The notes under the pieces are model-generated. The model saw only the letters and a list, made by a program, of their open reading frames with translations, was not told the origin of the DNA and searched no databases. The translations under genes were made by a program, and so were the position numbers. Below, in pieces: positions 7,884 through 11,126 of a stretch of DNA of 11,126 bases. The stretch lies in contig JAGVMY010000117.1 of the NCBI GenBank assembly GCA_020053565.1, positions 1 to 11,126 of the forward strand. The letters are read 5' to 3'. Origin of the DNA: Thermodesulfovibrionales bacterium (GTDB lineage: Bacteria > Nitrospirota > Thermodesulfovibrionia > Thermodesulfovibrionales > SM23-35). Every line of letters starts with the position of its first letter. The first letter of the stretch is position 1.

Positions 7884-9745
7884 CATTCGGTAATTTTGTC
7901 GGACATGAAGATGCAAAACTGGCATTGATATTGAATGCGATCGATTTTAACTGTGGCGGAGTTTTATTCGTTGGGGAAAAGGGAAGCGGTAAAACAACCC
8001 TGTCGAGACTTTTCAGAAATCTCCTCCCTGAAGAAACCCCATTTGTGGAAATTCCGCTTAATGTAACGGAAGATGTCCTTCTCGGTGGCATTGATATTGA
8101 AGAGACAATACAATCGGGCAGAAAAGTTTTTCAGCACGGAATCCTCGATCGTGCTCATGGAGGTGTTATTTATATTGATGATATTAATCTGCTTTCACAG
8201 GAGTTAATCGCACTTATTCTTGAGGCGCAGGGAAGAGGTGAAAATATTATTGAAAGAGAAGGACTCGCACTAAAACATCCTGCCAGGTTTATTCTTGTCG
8301 CAAGCATGAACCCGGAGGAGGGGGCGCTGTCTCCCCATCTCCTCGACCGCTTCGGCATGTGTGTTCTATGGGAAAGACTCAAAGAACCTTTCCTGAGAAT
8401 AGAGGTCATGAAGAAAGCAGCTCATGAACTGTTCATTAATGATGAAGATGAAGATCAGGACAAAAAACTGAGAAAACAGACAGCTCTTTGCCGGCCTCTC
8501 CTAAAAAATATAAAAATACCAGGAGAAATAGAGGAGTATATTACCGCTAAATGTATTGAAAACTATATCTCAGGCCACAGGGGTGATCTTTTTCTCCTCT
8601 ATGCATCACGGGCATATTCGGCATTCTGTGGATACGAAGAGGTGACACAGAAACACGTAGATGAAGTTTTACCTCTTGTCCTCACTCACAGAAAAAGGAT
8701 TTTTCAACAAATGGAGGAGCAACAAAGAGAGCATCAGGAAGAAAAACAACAATCAAAACAGGATGAACATACGGACAGGCAGGAACAGAACGATCCTCAA
8801 TCTGAAAAAACTAATCCTGAAAAACCACACAATGATAGTGATCAGGGAATGGATAATCCGGATACTCCCTTGAAAGAATCCAGTCCTCAGGAAGAGGTCT
8901 TTCCTTTAGGGAATACCTTCAAGACAAGACATTTTGTCTTTCGAAAAGACAGGTTGAACCGGATTGCTTCTGGAAGGAGAACCAAAACGAGGTCAAAAGA
9001 TAAAGGCGGCAGATATGTAAAAAGCATTCTGCAACCAAGAAAAGATATTGCTATTGACGCAACGATAAGAGCAGCAGCACCTTACCAGAAAATCAGGGAC
9101 AGGAAAGAGACCCTTCTCATTTATGATGAAGACTTGAGATACAGGCAGAGGGAAAGAAAGATGGGGCACCTTGTCGTCTTTGTTGTGGACGGTTCGGGTT
9201 CAATGGGTGTTCAAAAGCGGATGATAGGGACTAAGGGAGCTGTCCAGTCTTTGCTTGTTGACTGTTATCAGAAACGCGACAAAGTCTCGATGATCGTTTT
9301 CAGAAAAGGCAGGGCTGAAGTTGTTCTCCCGCCTACATCGAGCGTTGAGCTTGCATCAAAGAGATTAAGGGATATACCGATAGGAGGCAAGACACCTCTC
9401 AGTGCAGGATTATTAGAGGCATACAACCTTATCAGACGTGTTACCCTCAAATCGCCTGAGACAAGATTCCTCCTGCTACTCATTACAGACGGCAGGGCCA
9501 ACCAGAGTATTTCTAAAGCACCTGTCGGTGAAGAAATAGAAAAAGTATCACGCCTTCTCAGAGAATTAAAGTTTACAGATTATATCGTCGTTGATACAGA
9601 AGATAAGAAAAAATTCATAAAAACAGACCTCGCTTTTCGTGTAGCTTCACAGCTTGGGGCAGATTACTATACGATAGATGACTTAAAGGCTGACTATCTT
9701 GCAGACATTGTACAGAGTAAGAAATCAGAACTTTTTGGAGTATAA
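7880..9745 (+). CDS. ChlD/BchD-like chelatase subunit: AAA+ module plus von Willebrand A domain
   Basis: The D subunit bridges the AAA+ ring to the H subunit. The N-terminal AAA+ module (about 1-270) is a paralogue of the preceding I subunit but lacks its cysteine insertion. It keeps Walker A GEKGSGKTT (32-40), Walker B VIYIDD (96-101), Asn144 in ASMNPEEG and Arg157 in LLDRFG. A charged, Gln/Glu/Asp/Pro-rich linker follows (about 278-340) and is probably disordered. The C-terminal VWA domain (about 428-615) has a complete MIDAS metal site: DGSGS (Asp437, Ser439, Ser441), Thr505 in GGKTP and Asp537 in ITDG. The 621 residues are typical for D subunits. Its ATG overlaps the I-subunit stop (ATGA), with AGGA at 7869-7872. 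The intact nucleotide site is unlike the degenerate one described for some BchD proteins, so it may itself hydrolyse ATP (inference). Confidence 0.93.
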   Translation: MTFGNFVGHEDAKLALILNAIDFNCGGVLFVGEKGSGKTTLSRLFRNLLPEETPFVEIPLNVTEDVLLGGIDIEETIQSGRKVFQHGILDRAHGGVIYIDDINLLSQELIALILEAQGRGENIIEREGLALKHPARFILVASMNPEEGALSPHLLDRFGMCVLWERLKEPFLRIEVMKKAAHELFINDEDEDQDKKLRKQTALCRPLLKNIKIPGEIEEYITAKCIENYISGHRGDLFLLYASRAYSAFCGYEEVTQKHVDEVLPLVLTHRKRIFQQMEEQQREHQEEKQQSKQDEHTDRQEQNDPQSEKTNPEKPHNDSDQGMDNPDTPLKESSPQEEVFPLGNTFKTRHFVFRKDRLNRIASGRRTKTRSKDKGGRYVKSILQPRKDIAIDATIRAAAPYQKIRDRKETLLIYDEDLRYRQRERKMGHLVVFVVDGSGSMGVQKRMIGTKGAVQSLLVDCYQKRDKVSMIVFRKGRAEVVLPPTSSVELASKRLRDIPIGGKTPLSAGLLEAYNLIRRVTLKSPETRFLLLLITDGRANQSISKAPVGEEIEKVSRLLRELKFTDYIVVDTEDKKKFIKTDLAFRVASQLGADYYTIDDLKADYLADIVQSKKSELFGV

Positions 9746-9746
9746 T
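9741..9746 (+). promoter_or_regulatory. Possible -10 box upstream of the DUF401 gene
   Basis: TATAAT, an exact sigma-70 -10 consensus, overlaps the stop codon of the D-subunit gene and lies about 50 bases before the start at 9798. No good -35 hexamer sits at the usual 16-18 base distance, and there is no TG extension. The match could be chance in AT-rich sequence, but it would allow separate expression of the DUF401 gene. Confidence 0.22.
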
Positions 9747-9765
9747 GCCCAAAACCGGCGTCCCC

Positions 9766-9779
9766 TATCTAAATAGATA
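9766..9779. promoter_or_regulatory. Short perfect palindrome in the gap before the DUF401 gene (possible operator)
   Basis: TATCTA and TAGATA form a perfect 6-2-6 inverted repeat (centre AA). It lies 20 bases downstream of the TATAAT at 9741-9746 and 18 bases before the ATG at 9798. The position would suit a repressor site, but the sequence is short and AT-rich and may be coincidental. No regulator gene is in the window. Confidence 0.2.
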
Positions 9780-9797
9780 AATGTGCTAAAATGGTGA

Positions 9798-10985
9798 ATG
9801 GCCGATTTATTGAAGATATCTCTTATCTTCGCACTCATATTATTTCTCCTGAGGAAGAAACTCAACATCGGCCTTGTAATGCTCATTGCAGCTGTTATGC
9901 TGTTTCTGCTGTATCAGATGTCATTCATCTTAATACTGGAAACAGGGAAAAATGCTCTTCTGAGCGATGTGACCATCAAACTCGTCCTCGCCTTATCTTT
10001 TATCAGAATTTTTGAGATGATCCTCAGAGAACATGCTGTCCTTAGCCAGATGATGGATTCAGTAAAGGCAATCTTCAGGAATAGAAAAATCGTTGCCATA
10101 ACAATGCCCCTTCTTATAGGGCTGTTACCATCTGTGGGAGGTGCATATTTTTCTGCGCCGATGGTCGCTGAGTCAACTCGTGACACAAAGATGAGCCCTG
10201 AAGAAAAGGGTTTTATCAATTACTGGTACAGACACCCATGGGAATTTATTCTGCCATTATATCCGGGGCTCCTGCTCGCATCAGCTGTTTCGAAGATAGA
10301 ACTCTATAACCTGATTACGGTGAATCTCATATGTGCAGTTTTTGTAGTGGTAACAGGATTTATTTTCAGTATGCATGGTATGAAGGGAGTAATAAAGACA
10401 GAAGAAAAACTATCAAAAAAAGGATTATGGAGCTTCATCCCGATTGTTGCTGTCCTCCTCCCTGTAGTCATATTTCGTATAGAATTGCATTTCGCATTGA
10501 TTGCTGTTGTTGTATTTTTGCTTTTATTTTACAGGTATAACCTGAAATCCATCTTTACAGTATTCAAGCATGGTTTTTCTCTCGATGTGATTATCCTGAT
10601 ACTCGGTGTGATGCTTTTTAAAGAGGCGATGGAGTCTTCCGGAGCAGTCACAAATCTGAGTCAGGTTTTCGTGAAAGAAGGTATTCCTGTCCTTCCCATT
10701 CTTTTCCTCCTCCCTTTTATTACCGGCATGCTCACCGGCCTTACCGTGGGTTTTGTGGGAAGTACTTTTCCATTGATAATCAGCATTGCAGGCAGCACAG
10801 CAGTTCCAATTTCGTTTGCATTTGCCTCCGGGTTTTTAGGTGTTCTCCTTTCTCCAGTTCATATCTGCCTTATCCTCACAAAAGAATATTTCAAGGCTGA
10901 TTTATGGGGAATGTATAAAATGATAATACCCGCATCTCTCATTGTCTTCGGCGCAGCGATTGCGGAGTATTTGATATTGAAATAA
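9798..10985 (+). CDS. DUF401 (AF0261-type) polytopic integral membrane protein
   Basis: This 395-residue protein is hydrophobic throughout, with about 10-11 membrane segments (for example 5-18, 22-40, 97-115, 150-168, 172-192, 211-227, 229-245, 262-276, 298-312, 340-360, 372-393). I recognise it as a member of the DUF401 family of archaeal and bacterial membrane proteins with no assigned function. Conserved-looking features are GLLPSVGGAYFSAPMV (108-123), the polar loop NYWYRHPWEF (141-150), PFITGMLTGLTVGFVGSTFP (306-325) and LLSPVHICLILTKEYF (350-365). The two Pro/Gly/Ser-rich stretches, one per half, recall the re-entrant hairpins of ion-transporter-superfamily carriers such as GntP, so a secondary transporter is plausible (inference). 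It follows the D-subunit gene by 52 bases with no clear ribosome-binding site. An in-frame stop directly before the ATG makes 9798 the first possible ATG start. Substrate is unknown. Confidence 0.85.
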   Translation: MADLLKISLIFALILFLLRKKLNIGLVMLIAAVMLFLLYQMSFILILETGKNALLSDVTIKLVLALSFIRIFEMILREHAVLSQMMDSVKAIFRNRKIVAITMPLLIGLLPSVGGAYFSAPMVAESTRDTKMSPEEKGFINYWYRHPWEFILPLYPGLLLASAVSKIELYNLITVNLICAVFVVVTGFIFSMHGMKGVIKTEEKLSKKGLWSFIPIVAVLLPVVIFRIELHFALIAVVVFLLLFYRYNLKSIFTVFKHGFSLDVIILILGVMLFKEAMESSGAVTNLSQVFVKEGIPVLPILFLLPFITGMLTGLTVGFVGSTFPLIISIAGSTAVPISFAFASGFLGVLLSPVHICLILTKEYFKADLWGMYKMIIPASLIVFGAAIAEYLILK

Positions 10986-11050
10986 CAAAGATGATAAGGA
11001 GAGAAATATAGGGTTTGACAGATATGCACCGAAAAATAGAGATAGACTTT

Positions 11051-11075
11051 GGCATACCTTTTGTCATGCCTTTTT
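11051..11075 (+). terminator. Possible weak Rho-independent terminator
   Basis: GGCAT (11051-11055) and ATGCC (11066-11070) form a five-base-pair stem around a ten-base loop, directly followed by five T residues. It lies 65 bases after the stop of the last gene, where a terminator would be expected. The stem is short for a factor-independent terminator, so the call is tentative. The rest of 10986-11126 is AT-rich with no convincing gene. Confidence 0.35.
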
Positions 11076-11126
11076 GAATCAATTTTTTAATTCCAATTAC
11101 GGGTTATTTCTGCTAAATCTGCACTA

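Noticed and set aside
3064..9745. Photosynthetic Mg-chelatase (bchH/bchI/bchD)
   Set aside because: The large subunit carries CobN-type C-terminal motifs and length, and no bacteriochlorophyll or carotenoid gene is nearby. The I and D subunits alone do not indicate chlorophyll synthesis.
9791..10015. Small plus-strand reading frame overlapping the DUF401 gene start
   Set aside because: It is out of frame with a long, clearly membrane-protein coding region, and its translation has no recognisable pattern.
11024..11077. 17-codon reading frame MHRKIEIDFG... after the last gene, with TTGACA at 11015-11020
   Set aside because: It has no ribosome-binding site at proper distance and overlaps the possible terminator stem. 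The TTGACA has no matching -10 box at 16-18 bases.

Overview
The window is an accessory-type gene cluster from an anaerobic or facultative bacterium of moderate GC content. All genes are on the plus strand. The organism cannot be fixed from the sequence. The methanogen/anaerobe-like form of the CobN-type protein, the DUF401 membrane protein and the composite GTCATTCCCGC repeat would suit Nitrospirota or a Desulfobacterota/deltaproteobacterial lineage, but this is a weak inference. No rRNA, tRNA, CRISPR array, insertion sequence or phage gene was seen.

Layout: (1) positions 1-528 are the 3' end of a FecCD/BtuC-type permease gene. (2) 529-677 is a short gap holding a nested inverted repeat (595-659). 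(3) 678-1451 encodes the FecE/BtuD-type ATPase that should pair with the permease, completing the inner-membrane part of an importer for a siderophore, heme or corrinoid. (4) 1448-2299 and 2296-3045 encode a second ABC system of the DrrA/DrrB (ABC-2) type. (5) 3064-6870 encodes a 1268-residue CobN/BchH-family chelatase large subunit. (6) 6867-7883 and 7880-9745 encode ChlI-like and ChlD-like AAA+ subunits. (7) 9798-10985 encodes a polytopic DUF401-family membrane protein, followed by a possible terminator.

Four ATGA stop/start overlaps (1448, 2296, 6867, 7880) and an 18-base gap before the large chelatase gene tie 678-9745 into one tightly packed transcription unit. The permease gene upstream and the DUF401 gene downstream are probably, but not certainly, part of it.

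Taken together, the cluster looks like a tetrapyrrole-handling system: an importer, a three-subunit ATP-dependent metal chelatase (CobN-like H with ChlI/ChlD-type motors rather than CobS/CobT), a second ABC transporter and an orphan permease. No corrin-ring or bacteriochlorophyll biosynthesis gene lies in the window, so neither cobalt insertion into cobalamin nor magnesium insertion into chlorophyll is demonstrated. Salvage, remetallation or demetallation of an imported tetrapyrrole is a real alternative. The most distinctive sequence signal is a four-cysteine segment (residues 508-525) in the large subunit, at the position where my recollection of classical CobN and BchH has no such cysteines, plus a Cys-Cys-Cys run (1076-1078) beside the conserved HGGM motif.
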